Shown here one piece after another: positions 1 to 10,037 of a DNA stretch of 64,000 nt. Origin of the DNA: Hydrogenophaga sp. NFH-34 (lineage in GTDB: Bacteria; Pseudomonadota; Gammaproteobacteria; Burkholderiales; Burkholderiaceae_C). The notes under the pieces were generated by a model that saw only the letters and a list, made by a program, of their open reading frames with translations, was not told the DNA's origin and ran no database searches. A program made the translations under genes and the position numbers. The stretch is taken from positions 310,001-374,000 of the forward strand of contig NZ_JACBGE010000001.1 in NCBI RefSeq assembly GCF_021401345.1. Reading direction: 5' to 3'. Each line of letters starts with the position of its first letter. The stretch's first letter is position 1.

Positions 1-319
1 GCCAGCCGCGCCCGCACGACGCGTCGGCCTGTTCGAGCTGGCTGGAGATGGTCAGCGGCGCGGCCGCCGGGGGCCACCAGCCGGCGGTTCGCTGCTGGGC
101 CACCAGCTCGGCCTGCGCCTGGCGGGCGGGAATGCCGACCTGGTGGCGCAGGGCCGCCCGCGCGGCGTCTTCGGCCGCCGCCTGGAGCCCGAGCTTGAAG
201 GTGAACAGGATGCCGTAGCAGACGAGGCCGTAGATTAGGCCGAACAGGAACAGGAACACGAAGGCGTATTCGACGGCGTAGAAGCCTCGCTGGTGGTGCG
301 GACGTCTCAGGCGGGTCAT
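1..319 (-). CDS. tadE: TadE-like pseudopilin (3' part outside window)
   Basis: Reverse-strand gene starting at the ATG at 319 and running off the left edge; about 106 residues are visible. The N-terminus has a short basic stretch (MTRLRRPHHQRG), then FYAVEYAFVFLFLFGLIYGL, a single membrane segment with the G-x-x-A-V-E-Y pattern of TadE/TadF pseudopilins processed by the TadV peptidase. It is the last visible gene of the leftward tad operon, 16 bp after the DUF3613 gene. TadE family membership is inferred from the N-terminal signature and position; TadF or TadG is possible because the C-terminal half is missing. Confidence 0.7.
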   Translation of the reverse strand, partial: MTRLRRPHHQRGFYAVEYAFVFLFLFGLIYGLVCYGILFTFKLGLQAAAEDAARAALRHQVGIPARQAQAELVAQQRTAGWWPPAAAPLTISSQLEQADASCGRGW

Positions 320-335
320 GGGGCGCGAACGGTCC

Positions 336-680
336 TTACTTGGCGGTGCTTTGCAGGTGGGAGCCGAACCAGAGTGGCAGGGGGTGGTCAAAACTCTTGC
401 GGTAGCGCTGGTAGCTGGCTTCGGCCATGGCGCCGTCCATCGCGCCCGCTCCGCTGGCGCTGGTGCCTTCGCGTTGGCGTTGCAGCAGCTGGCGCGTGGC
501 CTCGCCGACGGCGGGCGCCGCGGGCGGCAGCGCTTCGGGGGCGGCGGCCGCCGGGCCGGATTCGGGCGTCGCGGCGACCGTGGCCACGGCGTCGGCCGCC
601 TGGGCCCACACGGGCACCGACAGCGACCAGACCGGCAGCAGAACCAGGGAGAGGCGGCGAAGGGGGCGGAGGGTGTTCAT
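336..680 (-). CDS. DUF3613-type small exported protein of tad locus
   Basis: About 114 residues from ATG 680; a start at 710 is also open but lacks an advantage. The signal peptide (MNTLRPLRRLSLVLLPVWSL...) is cleaved near VWAQA. An Ala/Pro-rich linker follows, then a conserved end QRYRKSFDHPLPLWFGS resembling the DUF3613 proteins that accompany betaproteobacterial tad clusters. It lies between tadD and the tadE-like gene on the same strand. Its molecular role is not known; the family call rests on the C-terminal motif and position. Confidence 0.6.
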   Translation of the reverse strand: MNTLRPLRRLSLVLLPVWSLSVPVWAQAADAVATVAATPESGPAAAAPEALPPAAPAVGEATRQLLQRQREGTSASGAGAMDGAMAEASYQRYRKSFDHPLPLWFGSHLQSTAK

Positions 681-723
681 GGCGGGCTTCTCGGGGCGGG
701 GCGTGGACAAAAGCGGGGCGGGA

Positions 724-1548
724 TCAGGGGGCGGCGGTGCCGGGCTCGTGGCTCAGTGCCTGGCTCAGGCGCAGGCTGCTCTTGAGCAGGAGCCCGCTGC
801 TGCCGGCCGACGGCACGGGCACCACGGGCCCCACTGGCCGCTGGCCGGTCACGGCCGCTGGGACGGTGGCGGCGCTGTTCAGCTCCTGCGCCAGTTGTTC
901 GATGGCCCGGCGGGTGGCCGCGCTCAGGCCGGCTTCGTCCATCAGGCGGCGGGCTTCGGCGGGACGCTGGTCCACCAGCAGGTAGAGCACCAGGTTGCTG
1001 CGCACTCGGGGCTGCTGGGGCAGCAACTGCACGGCCTGCATGATGGGCAGCCGGGCCTGCTCGGGGCGGCGGTCCATCAGCAGGGCGTAACCCAGGTCGT
1101 TGAGCAGCAGGCCGTCGGTGGGCGCGATCTGGCGCGCGTTTTCGAAGCACTCGGCGGCGCGCGCGTAGTCGCCCTGGCTGCCGCTGATGAGACCCAGGCC
1201 GCGCCAGGCGGCGGCGCGCTCGGGGGTGTCGAGCAATTGCTGGTAGAGCGCGGCGCTGGCGGCGGCCTGGTCGGTGTGGCGCAGCGCTTCGGCGCGCATG
1301 AGGCGGGTTTCGCTGGTGGCGCCCCAGCGCCTTTCCAGCGCGTCGATGTGGGCCAGCGAGGCGAACCACAGGCCGTTGCCCTGCATCTGCCGCACCAGGG
1401 CACCGTGGGTGGCGGCGTTTTCCAGGGCCGCGCCGGAGGCGGTGGCTTCGGCGGCCGCACTGTCGCTTTTTGACGGCTGGCTCGCGCAGCCGCCCAGCAG
1501 GGCAGCGGCCAGCGCCAGCGGGAGGAGTCGGGCGGGGCGTTTCATCAT
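724..1548 (-). CDS. tadD: TadD: TPR lipoprotein of Tad pilus
   Basis: About 274 residues. It starts with a lipoprotein signal (MMKRPARLLPLALAAALLGGC, lipobox LLGGC), then TPR-like helical pairs; one is recognisable around GDYARAAECFENARQIAPTDGLLLNDLGYAL. TadD is the outer-membrane TPR lipoprotein that assists secretin assembly in Tad systems. The start ATG at 1548 overlaps the tadC stop (ATGA), showing translational coupling. The open frame extends upstream through tadC, but that part has no family character; the lipoprotein signal fixes the start. Confidence 0.88.
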   Translation of the reverse strand: MMKRPARLLPLALAAALLGGCASQPSKSDSAAAEATASGAALENAATHGALVRQMQGNGLWFASLAHIDALERRWGATSETRLMRAEALRHTDQAAASAALYQQLLDTPERAAAWRGLGLISGSQGDYARAAECFENARQIAPTDGLLLNDLGYALLMDRRPEQARLPIMQAVQLLPQQPRVRSNLVLYLLVDQRPAEARRLMDEAGLSAATRRAIEQLAQELNSAATVPAAVTGQRPVGPVVPVPSAGSSGLLLKSSLRLSQALSHEPGTAAP

Positions 1549-2492
1549 CGGGTTCCCATGCTGGAGACGGAGCGCGCGATGGCCAGGAAGCCGGGGCCGG
1601 CGGTGATGACGATCAGGGCCGGCAGCAAGGTGGTGACCATGACCACGGTCATCTTCACGGTGATCTTGCCGATGCGGGCTTTCATGTCGGTCTTGCGCTG
1701 CAGACGCAGGCGCTCGCTGAACTGGCGGATCGGCTCCTGGATCGCGCCGCCATGCCGGTCGACCTGGATCACCAGCGTGACGAGGTCGGCCAGGTGCGGG
1801 TTGTCGTGCAGGTGCGCGATGCGCTGGAAAGCGTGTTCGCGGGTGCGACCCTGGCTGTACTGGCGGTTGGCGGCATCGAGTTCGGCACCGATCACGGGCA
1901 GCACGTGGCGGAAGTCGGCGGCGATGATCTGCAGGCTCTGGTCGAGGCTGAGACCGACGCTTTGCAGCAGGCCGAGCAGGTCGACGAACAGCGGCAGTTC
2001 CTGGCCCACTTTGTCGCGCCGTTTGCCGGCCCAGTGGCCGAGCAGCCATTTGGGCAGCATGAAGCCGGCGCCAAAGGCGCAGCCGAGCACGAGGTAGGTC
2101 TTGCGCACCGGATCGGCGTCGCCGAGCAGCAGGGCGTTGGCCAGCAGGGGCAGCGCCACGGCCAGCGCACAACGCGAGACCAGCAGCGCCAGTTGTGCCC
2201 GGGTGGACGGAAAGCCGCATTGCGCGATCAGCCGGCGGTCTTCGTCGGCCACCAGCAGGCGGCCCAGGCGGCTGTTGAGCCAGTGCGTGGGCAACTGGTC
2301 GTCGCGCAGGAAGGCGAGGTCGGCCGGGTTTGCGGGCTCGTCGCCCGGCGGCATGCCCTGGCCCAGCGCGCGCTGGAGGGTCTTGGCGCTCTGGCTGCGC
2401 AGGGCCTGCTGGCGCAGCAGCAGGCCGGCGCCGAGCAGCAGCGCCAGGGCCAGCAGGATCAGGGCAAGAATGGCCAGGTGCAGCGGGGTCAT
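1545..2492 (-). CDS. tadC: TadC: inner-membrane platform protein
   Basis: 315 residues, a T2SSF/GspF-like platform protein. An N-terminal membrane segment (residues about 5-27) is followed by a cytoplasmic part and the helical T2SSF domain with conserved LPLFVDLLGLLQSVGLSLDQSL, then a C-terminal membrane segment near VMVTTLLPALIVITAGPGFL. TadC works with TadB as the membrane base for the TadA ATPase. It follows tadB after 13 bp and overlaps tadD by ATGA. Confidence 0.92.
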   Translation of the reverse strand: MTPLHLAILALILLALALLLGAGLLLRQQALRSQSAKTLQRALGQGMPPGDEPANPADLAFLRDDQLPTHWLNSRLGRLLVADEDRRLIAQCGFPSTRAQLALLVSRCALAVALPLLANALLLGDADPVRKTYLVLGCAFGAGFMLPKWLLGHWAGKRRDKVGQELPLFVDLLGLLQSVGLSLDQSLQIIAADFRHVLPVIGAELDAANRQYSQGRTREHAFQRIAHLHDNPHLADLVTLVIQVDRHGGAIQEPIRQFSERLRLQRKTDMKARIGKITVKMTVVMVTTLLPALIVITAGPGFLAIARSVSSMGTR

Positions 2493-2505
2493 GCGCGGGC
2501 CTCCT

Positions 2506-3439
2506 TCAGTCCAGCCGGGCCAGGCGGTACAGCAGGCCGACGCCGACCAGTTGCAGGCAGCCGGCGCCGATGACCATGCGGCGGCCCACCGGGTCTTCCC
2601 ACATGCGCAGGAAGTAGTCGCCGTTGAGCATCAGGATCGCGCCGCCGACGATCAGGGGCAGCAGGCCCAGCACCCAGGCCGAGAGCCGGGTTTCGGCGGA
2701 CATGGCCGAGAGTTCGTGCTCGGACTCCTTGCGGTCGCGCATGAAGTTGGCGACCCTTTCGAGCAGCACGTCGGAGCGGCCACCGTAGCGCACGCCCAGG
2801 CCCAGAATGGCCGAGAGCAGGAACATCTCTTCCACACCGACCCGGCGCGCGGTCTGCAGCAGGGCCTGGTCGATGTCGACCCCGGCGCGCACCATCGCCA
2901 TGGTCCGGTCCATGTGCCCGCGCAGCGGCTGCTTGGCGCTGCCGACGGCGGTCTGGAAGGCGGCCTGCGTCGAGTTGCCGACACCGATGAGCCGCACGAT
3001 GATGTCCAGGAAGCCGGGCAGCTGGCGCACCAGTTCCTGCCGCATCTTCTGGATGCGCAGCCACAGCAGGAAGGCTCCGGCCGCGGGCAGCACCACCAGC
3101 AGGGCCAGGGCGTGGAAGCCCCCTTTGAGCACCAGAGCCAGCAGCACGGCGATGCCCATGGCCAGCAGGCCGCCATAGAAGACGTCGGGCGGGACGGCGC
3201 CTTGCACCCAGCCCGGCAGGGGCCAGCGCGCCGCTGCCGGGTGGGGCTCTGCGGTTTCCAGCGGCGGCGGGGCGCCAAAGCGCAGATCGCCCAGGTTGAC
3301 GCCCATGGGGGCCGGCGTCAGTTTTTCCTTCAGGTGGCGCTGCACCGCAAGCCGGCTCTGGCGGCGCACGCTGAAGTCCCACAACAGCAGGCCGGCCGCG
3401 GCCAGCAGCAGCGCGAACACGCACAGCAGGATCAGCACC

Positions 3440-3447
<8 letters not shown>
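2506..3447 (-). CDS. tadB: TadB: inner-membrane platform protein
   Basis: 313 residues with an N-terminal membrane helix (VLILLCVFALLLAAAGLLLW), two further segments near 110-150, and a T2SSF domain containing RQLPGFLDIIVRLIGVGNST and GVDIDQALLQTARRVGVEEM. A C-terminal hydrophobic pair starts near LLPLIVGGAILML. Homologue and partner of TadC. Its start overlaps the end of tadA by 8 bp, as is usual in tad operons. Confidence 0.92.
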
Positions 3448-4771
<1,324 letters not shown>

Positions 4772-4780
4772 GGCTCCTCT

Positions 4781-6073
4781 TTACCCTTGGTGTTTTGTCC
4801 AGGTTCGCAGCCAGTGCGCTGCGCGCTCCGCCCAGTGTTTGCCGCTGGCCCGTTCGGGCAGCGCCCCGCCGTCGACCCAGGCCAGCAAGCCGCGCGCCAT
4901 GCCGTTGACGGTCTGCGAATAGGGGTCGCCCGGCGCGGCCTGTGTGAGCAGCTTGCCCTGCGCGGTGGCCGCCAGTTGCGCCGCATGGCGCGAGGGCAGC
5001 ACATGGGCCAGGGGCAGGCCGAGCTGGCCCGCCACGTCCCTGGCCGGCAGATCGACACCGGGCTCGAAGCGGTTGACCACCAGCGAAAAGGGCTGCGTGT
5101 CGACCTCGTGCTCGCGCAGTTCACGCAGCAGGGCCGCGGTGGAGACAATGCCGCCCAGGCTCTGGTTGCAGACGACCCAGACCTGATCGGCCTCGCGCAC
5201 CATGTGGGCGACGAATTCGGTTTTGGAGAACCCGCCCAGATCGACGATCTGCAGATCGAAGAATTCCGTGAGCTTGCGCGTGAGCGTCACCGACTGGGTG
5301 TGCGAGATCTCCCGCACCTGGGCCAGGTTGACCGGCAGCGGCAGCACGGCGACGCCGTGGGCGTACTGGGGCAGGGCGGTCTGCAGCAGGGTCCGGTCGA
5401 GCCGGTGCAGGTTCTGCACGCCGTCGACGAAGCTGAAATGGCTTTGCAGGCCCAGGTACAGCAGGCTGTCGCGCGCGGGCAGACCCAGATCGAGCAGCGC
5501 CGTTTCGTGGGCCGGCGCACCGGGGGCGGCCGCGCGGGTGCGGGCCTGGGCACGTTGCGCCTGCAGGCTGGCGGCGAGGTTGCAGGCCAGGGTGCTGACG
5601 CCCAGCCCGGGCCGCGCGCCCAGCAGCGCCAGGATCTTGCCGCGCCGGGGGGCGGGGCGTTGGGCATCGCGCTGAGCCAGGCGCTCGCGCAGCAGCGGCC
5701 AGACCGCGTCGGGGGCGCCGTCGAGATCGACGAAGTCGTCCACACCGGCACGCCAGGCGCACAAGGTTCCCTGCGCCTGGCTGGCGTGGCCAAAAGCGAT
5801 CAGTACCAGCGTGGGCCATTCTTGCCGCAGCGCGGCCACCAGCGGGGCATTGCGCTCGGGCTGGCTGCCCGAAAAATCGAGAAAGACGGCCCGGGGCTGC
5901 GTGGCGGTGATGCGCGCCTTGAGCAGCTTTTCGTCCAACGCCACGGCCGTGAGCAGGCCCTGGCCGCTGAGCGCGGTCATCAGCCAGGCGGCGTGGGCGC
6001 CTTCGTCCGTGGCGTGCAGAAAGACGGCACTGCCGAGGGCAGGGTCGCCGCCGAAGCTGGGCAGGGTGGTCAT
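4781..6073 (-). CDS. tadZ: TadZ/CpaE: ParA/MinD-like pilus localisation protein
   Basis: About 430 residues from ATG 6073 (MTTLPSFGG...). An N-terminal receiver-like domain (about 1-130, with PRAVFLDFSG) precedes a MinD/ParA-type domain. The phosphate loop ARPGLGVSTLACNLAAS is a deviant Walker A: the first glycines and the signature lysine of KGGxGKT are altered, as is common in TadZ. LQIVDLGGF corresponds to Walker B. TadZ places the Tad machine at the pole. An upstream in-frame ATG (6151) lies inside rcpA and is unlikely to be used. Confidence 0.88.
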   Translation of the reverse strand: MTTLPSFGGDPALGSAVFLHATDEGAHAAWLMTALSGQGLLTAVALDEKLLKARITATQPRAVFLDFSGSQPERNAPLVAALRQEWPTLVLIAFGHASQAQGTLCAWRAGVDDFVDLDGAPDAVWPLLRERLAQRDAQRPAPRRGKILALLGARPGLGVSTLACNLAASLQAQRAQARTRAAAPGAPAHETALLDLGLPARDSLLYLGLQSHFSFVDGVQNLHRLDRTLLQTALPQYAHGVAVLPLPVNLAQVREISHTQSVTLTRKLTEFFDLQIVDLGGFSKTEFVAHMVREADQVWVVCNQSLGGIVSTAALLRELREHEVDTQPFSLVVNRFEPGVDLPARDVAGQLGLPLAHVLPSRHAAQLAATAQGKLLTQAAPGDPYSQTVNGMARGLLAWVDGGALPERASGKHWAERAAHWLRTWTKHQG

Positions 6074-6090
6074 GGGGGGCCTCGGGGTGT

Positions 6091-7554
6091 TCACCGGGAG
6101 AACCCAGGCAAGGCGTCGTCGCTGGCCGCGCCGCTGAGGTAGCTGCGCCACACGGGCGCATCGCCGCGCTGTTCGTTGGCGCCGGGCAGCGCGTCCTCGC
6201 GCACCGCGCCGCGGGCCATGGGCTGCACCAGGTGCGGGGTGACGATGATCACCAGCTCGCTTTCGTTGCGCTGGAATTCCATGCTTTTGAACAGCGCGCC
6301 CAGCACCGGGATGTCGCCGAGCATGGGCACCTTGTCGATGTTGGACCAGGTCTGGCGACTGACCAGGCCGCCGATGACGAAGCTTTCGCCGTCGCTCAGC
6401 TCGACGGTGGTGTCGGCACGGCGGGTGGCGATCGCGGGCACGACCGTGCCGTTGAGCGCGACCGCGTTGCTGTAGTTCAGCTCACTCGCTTCGGGCGCGA
6501 CCTTGAGCGCGATGCGGTTGTTGGCCAGCACGGTGGGCGAGACCGTCAGGCCGATCCCGAAGGGTTTGTATTCCACGCTCACCGTGCCCAGCCCCTGGGC
6601 GATGGGAATGGGAATCTCGCCACCGGCCAGGAAGTTGGCGCTTTGGCCCGACAGCGCCACCAGCGTGGGCTCGGCCAGCACGCGCGCGAGGTTGTTGCCT
6701 TCGAGCAGACCCAGCGCCATGCCGATGCCGGCCTTGGTGGAATAGCCCAGCAGGTTGAAGGCGTCGACCACCGGCGAGGTGAGGCCGTAATTGAGCGCCG
6801 TGGTGCCGGCGCTGCCTGCGGCGGCCGCGCTCGACAGCGCACCCGCCAGAGTCAGCGACCCGGTGGCCTGGGCGCCCGGCACCACGGTGACGCTGCCGTT
6901 GGCGCCCAGGCTGGATGTGCTGTTCTGGCTCTGGGTCAGCGTGTTGGACACGCCCACGCCGTAGGTCGGGGTGGTGCCCGGTGTGGACACGCCGAAGGTG
7001 AAGCCGTGCCGGTTGGAGGCGGCGCTGAAGAAATTGATGCCGGCGCGCTTGAGCACATTCTTGTTGAACTCGACGATCTTCACGTCCACCTGAACCGTGT
7101 GGCTCTTGAGCTGCACGGTCGAGCGGTCGATGGCCTCGGTCTTCTCGGGGTGGCTGGCCAGCGCGGTGGCCAGGGCCAGCCGGCGCGCCTGCGTGTCGGG
7201 AAAGTCGCCGTCGAACACCGCCAGGCGGCGCTGCACCTGCACGGTGTAGGTGCGGGCGCGTGTGCTGCCGGGCTCCCAGACCAGCAGCGAGGTGCTGCCC
7301 GGGGCCTTGGCGGTGATGACGAGCCGGGCTGCGGGCGAGCCCTTGGTCTGGCGCGTGAGCGTGACGCCCACCACGCCTTCATCGGCGATGGCGATGCGGC
7401 TGACGCCTTTTTCCACCAGCAGCTCGTGCTGGGTGCCGCTGGTCAGGTTGAGCAGTTCGGTACCGGCCTGGGCGTGGGTGCTCAGCGGCACGGCCCCCCA
7501 GAGCAGCAGGGGAAACAGAGCGCGAAGGGACGAGGGCGGGATGGGGCGAAGCAT
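6091..7554 (-). CDS. rcpA: RcpA/CpaC: Tad outer-membrane secretin
   Basis: About 487 residues from ATG 7554. The signal peptide (LRALFPLLLWGAVPLSTHAQ) is followed by a pilus/secretin N-terminal domain (ELLVEKGVSRIAIADEGVVG), a BON-like stretch, then the secretin channel domain with GGEIPIPI, VEYKPFGIGLTVSP and VPMLGDIPVLGALFKS, the standard C-terminal secretin signature. It forms the outer-membrane pore through which the Flp pilus passes. It sits 17 bp from tadZ and downstream of rcpC. Confidence 0.94.
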   Translation of the reverse strand: MLRPIPPSSLRALFPLLLWGAVPLSTHAQAGTELLNLTSGTQHELLVEKGVSRIAIADEGVVGVTLTRQTKGSPAARLVITAKAPGSTSLLVWEPGSTRARTYTVQVQRRLAVFDGDFPDTQARRLALATALASHPEKTEAIDRSTVQLKSHTVQVDVKIVEFNKNVLKRAGINFFSAASNRHGFTFGVSTPGTTPTYGVGVSNTLTQSQNSTSSLGANGSVTVVPGAQATGSLTLAGALSSAAAAGSAGTTALNYGLTSPVVDAFNLLGYSTKAGIGMALGLLEGNNLARVLAEPTLVALSGQSANFLAGGEIPIPIAQGLGTVSVEYKPFGIGLTVSPTVLANNRIALKVAPEASELNYSNAVALNGTVVPAIATRRADTTVELSDGESFVIGGLVSRQTWSNIDKVPMLGDIPVLGALFKSMEFQRNESELVIIVTPHLVQPMARGAVREDALPGANEQRGDAPVWRSYLSGAASDDALPGFSR

Positions 7555-7570
7555 CGGGGGTGTCTTCCAG

Positions 7571-8569
7571 TCAGTAGCGCACGGTGTCGCGGCGATCGCC
7601 GCGCAGGATCTCGACTTCGGTGCCGGCCGGCCGCGCGCGCGGTGCGTCCGACGACCGGGCTGCGGTGCGCGTCTGGCGCGCCGGGGCGGGGCCACCGGCC
7701 ACCAGGTCGACCGTGGCCAGGCCGGCCTGCGCACGGTCCACCCCGGTCAGCGGCGCACGGGCAGGCGCGCCACGCTGGGCGGGCAGCGGTTGCAGCGCCG
7801 GTGGCAGCTCGGCAAACAGCGTGGGATCGGGCTCGCGGGTGTCGGTGGGGTGGCGCAGCGCCAGCACCAGCCGGCCGCTGGCTTCGCCCAGCGTGAGGCG
7901 GTTGACGTCTTCCACCGGCACGGCCAGCACCACGGTGCGGGCAGGCGGTGTGCGCTCGGTGCTCTTGCGCGTCGGCGTGCTCAGCGAGCGGCCCTTGGTT
8001 TCCGCTTCTTCGGCTCCGGCTTCGTCGGGCAGCGCTTCGAGCGAGGCCTGCCCGTAGGCCAACACCCGCTTGCGGGCGAGCAGCAGGCGGGCCTGGCTGC
8101 GGTCGACGTCCTTGTGGTCGACCTTGACGGTGAAGAACACATCGACATAGTCGCCCGGGCGCACGTTGTTGCCGACGCCCATGACCTCGTCGGCCTTGAC
8201 GGCCACAGCGCGCTCGCCAGGGCCGAGGCGCAGGGCCAGGCCGGACGCCATCTGCCCATCGAGCAGCGGCGTGCCCTCGCTCAGATCGAGCACCGGGATG
8301 CGCCCGGTGGCGGCGGCCACGGTCTTGAAGGCACCACTCGGGTTGATGGGCAGTTCGGCCAGGCGCAGCGCGTCGGCGGGAATCGGTTCGCCGGCGGGCA
8401 AGGGTTTTGTGGTGACGACCACCGGGAAGGTGGGGACAGCAGCCTGGCGGTGGGCGTTGGCCGGCGCCGGGCGCGGCGCGGGCTGGCGGCTGAGCTTCCA
8501 GGCGTAGGCGGCCAGCACGAGGGCCAGCAGCACCAGAACGGCAGCAATGATCTTGGAAAAGCGGAGCAT
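7571..8569 (-). CDS. rcpC: RcpC/CpaB: SAF-domain periplasmic pilus protein
   Basis: 332 residues. One N-terminal membrane helix (IIAAVLVLLALVLAAYAW) is followed by an SAF domain (TKPLPAGEPIPADALRLAEL) and an RcpC/CpaB domain with LGPGERAVAVKADEVMGVGNNVRPGDYVDV. The C-terminal ~90 residues are Pro/Ala-rich. It is thought to bridge the periplasm and stabilise the secretin. It lies between tadV and rcpA, all in one direction. Confidence 0.9.
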   Translation of the reverse strand: MLRFSKIIAAVLVLLALVLAAYAWKLSRQPAPRPAPANAHRQAAVPTFPVVVTTKPLPAGEPIPADALRLAELPINPSGAFKTVAAATGRIPVLDLSEGTPLLDGQMASGLALRLGPGERAVAVKADEVMGVGNNVRPGDYVDVFFTVKVDHKDVDRSQARLLLARKRVLAYGQASLEALPDEAGAEEAETKGRSLSTPTRKSTERTPPARTVVLAVPVEDVNRLTLGEASGRLVLALRHPTDTREPDPTLFAELPPALQPLPAQRGAPARAPLTGVDRAQAGLATVDLVAGGPAPARQTRTAARSSDAPRARPAGTEVEILRGDRRDTVRY

Positions 8570-8593
8570 GGCAGCAGAGCCCTGGGGCGTTGG

Positions 8594-9115
8594 CTAGGAA
8601 AAGAGGGGAGTGGCGGTCCGGTGCCACGCCATCCAGCCCAGGGCGGCGATGGCGAGGTAGGCGGCCAAAGGCAGGTGCCGCGCCTGGCGCGCGGGCGCCG
8701 GGTCAGGTGGCTGCACCGGCCCACCGTGAGGGTGGGACAGGGCCCGCAGCAGGCGGGGGGCTACCTGCAGCCGGTGCAGGGCCAGCCAGACGAGGGCGTG
8801 CACGGCCGCCAGCAGGGTGGCCGCGATCCAGATGGCTGGCAGCGGTGCCAGGCCGGTCCACAGGCCCAGCGCACCGGCGAACTTGACGTCGCCGGCGCCC
8901 ATGATGCCCATCGCGTAAACCAGCAGCAGCGCGCTGAATGCCGCGCCACCACCGGCCAGGGCCTGCCGCCAGCCCAGACCGAACGGCTGCTGGTTCAGCA
9001 GCAAGGCCGCGATGGCACCGAGCGCACCCAGCAGCACGAGGCTGTTGGGCACGCGGCGGCGGCCGAAGTCGCTGACCACGACGGCGAGCAGGAAGAGGGC
9101 CAGGCCGGCGAGCAT
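8594..9115 (-). CDS. tadV: TadV/CpaA: prepilin peptidase
   Basis: 173 residues, a polytopic A24-family aspartyl peptidase without the N-methyltransferase half. Both catalytic aspartates are visible: D near residue 16 in VVVSDFGRRRVPN and the D of the GAGDVKF motif. It cleaves Flp prepilin and the TadE/F pseudopilins. It starts 9 bp after the flp stop. Confidence 0.93.
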   Translation of the reverse strand: MLAGLALFLLAVVVSDFGRRRVPNSLVLLGALGAIAALLLNQQPFGLGWRQALAGGGAAFSALLLVYAMGIMGAGDVKFAGALGLWTGLAPLPAIWIAATLLAAVHALVWLALHRLQVAPRLLRALSHPHGGPVQPPDPAPARQARHLPLAAYLAIAALGWMAWHRTATPLFS

Positions 9116-9124
9116 GGCAACGGC

Positions 9125-9310
9125 TTATTCGCCAGCGCCGGTGGCGATGTTCTTGACGTTGGTGAAGATGTCGCTGAGCGTTTCCTGGATGACGCCGTCG
9201 GTGCCGAAGATGGTGACCAGCATCAGGGCCATCAGGCCGGCGATGATGCCGTATTCGATGGCGGTGGCGCCTTCTTCGTCGCGCAGGAACTGGATGATGC
9301 GTGCTTTCAT
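9125..9310 (-). CDS. flp: Flp major pilin
   Basis: 61 residues: MKARIIQFLRDEEG, then ATAIEYGIIAGLMALMLVTI. This is a class IVb Flp prepilin with cleavage expected between G14 and A15 and the conserved Glu at +5. The hydrophobic helix is followed by a short hydrophilic tail. It is the first gene of the leftward tad operon; GGAG lies just upstream of the ATG at 9310. Confidence 0.95.
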   Translation of the reverse strand: MKARIIQFLRDEEGATAIEYGIIAGLMALMLVTIFGTDGVIQETLSDIFTNVKNIATGAGE

Positions 9311-9637
9311 GGGGAACTCCTGGGTGTAAGGGTGAACGGGCAGTGACAGCGGATGCGCCCAGTGGCCGCGCGGGCCGGCTGGTTACATTTCATAGCACCT
9401 TCGGTGCCAGCGTTACGGCGCGCCGGCGGAGCGCGGGGCAATCCGGCGCGGGCGATCTTCTGCGGCGCTGAGCGGGCGCCTGCAGCGCGGAAAAAACCCT
9501 TTGATTTCAAGGATTCTTTCGTGTATGGGGCGCTAACCCCACGGGCGGTCTGGCGTAAGACGAAGGCATTCACGTTGCGTGGCCTCCGGTTTTTCAGCGG
9601 TTTGCTGTGTGTCTGTTACGTCGCATCCTTCCCTCCT

Positions 9638-9647
9638 GTTACGTAAC
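9638..9647. promoter_or_regulatory. GTTACGTAAC palindrome, possible operator
   Basis: A perfect 10-bp palindrome; the half-site GTTACG recurs at 9412-9417 and 9615-9620, and CGTAAC at 9843-9848. A regulator of the tad operon is a possible ligand, but no family is recognised. Recurrence within 430 bp is the only support. Confidence 0.3.
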
Positions 9648-9668
9648 GAATTGGCCTGATCTCAGAAG

Positions 9669-9682
9669 TTGATCTGAATCAA
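9669..9682. promoter_or_regulatory. FNR/Anr-type binding site
   Basis: TTGATCTGAATCAA matches the FNR consensus TTGAT-N4-ATCAA at all ten fixed positions. For rightward transcription, a TATTCT at 9709-9714 sits where a -10 would be for a class II site centred near -41.5. For flp the site is about 360 bp upstream of the ATG. The target direction is therefore open; oxygen-dependent control is an inference. Confidence 0.55.
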
Positions 9683-10037
9683 CACTGGTGGCGAAATTCT
9701 TTTCTTCGTATTCTTATTTTTCTTCTTGTGTGATAGGCATCGACGCGTTCGCTGTGCTCCTGAGCGGTTGGCGACCAGCGGTTGATCTGATGCTGCGAAT
9801 GGTTGTTGCTAATCTTGTCTGCCGCCTTCGTTTCTGTGAGCACGTAACGGGTCGGCCGTAACACCGACCCTGGCTGGTGGTCTTTTCTTCAGGGTTATCC
9901 CTCGGCCTTCTGGGCAGACACCGGGGGCTGGACGGTTCCTGGGGCCCCGCAGGCTGGGCATGGAACTTGCCGATCGGCGGGTCAGCTGGGCACGCGTTGA
10001 GGCCCACCGACAGCGAACGGACAAGGAGCGTGGGTCG

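Larger units (their letters stand above)
9311..10037. other. Gene-poor control region upstream of flp
   Basis: About 730 bases between the diverging flp and coiled-coil genes. I find no convincing gene: the short frames here are Arg/Ala-rich antisense readings. It holds AT-richer DNA (about 9660-9730), a perfect FNR-type dyad (9669-9682), a 10-bp palindrome GTTACGTAAC (9638-9647) with further GTTACG/CGTAAC copies at 9412, 9615 and 9843, and a 7-bp inverted repeat GGGTCGG/CCGACCC (9849-9870). It probably carries the promoters of both flanking operons. Confidence 0.6.

Noticed and set aside
9307..9573. 88-residue frame on the minus strand just before flp
   Set aside because: Overlaps the flp start and lies in the likely flp promoter; Arg/Ala-rich without motifs.
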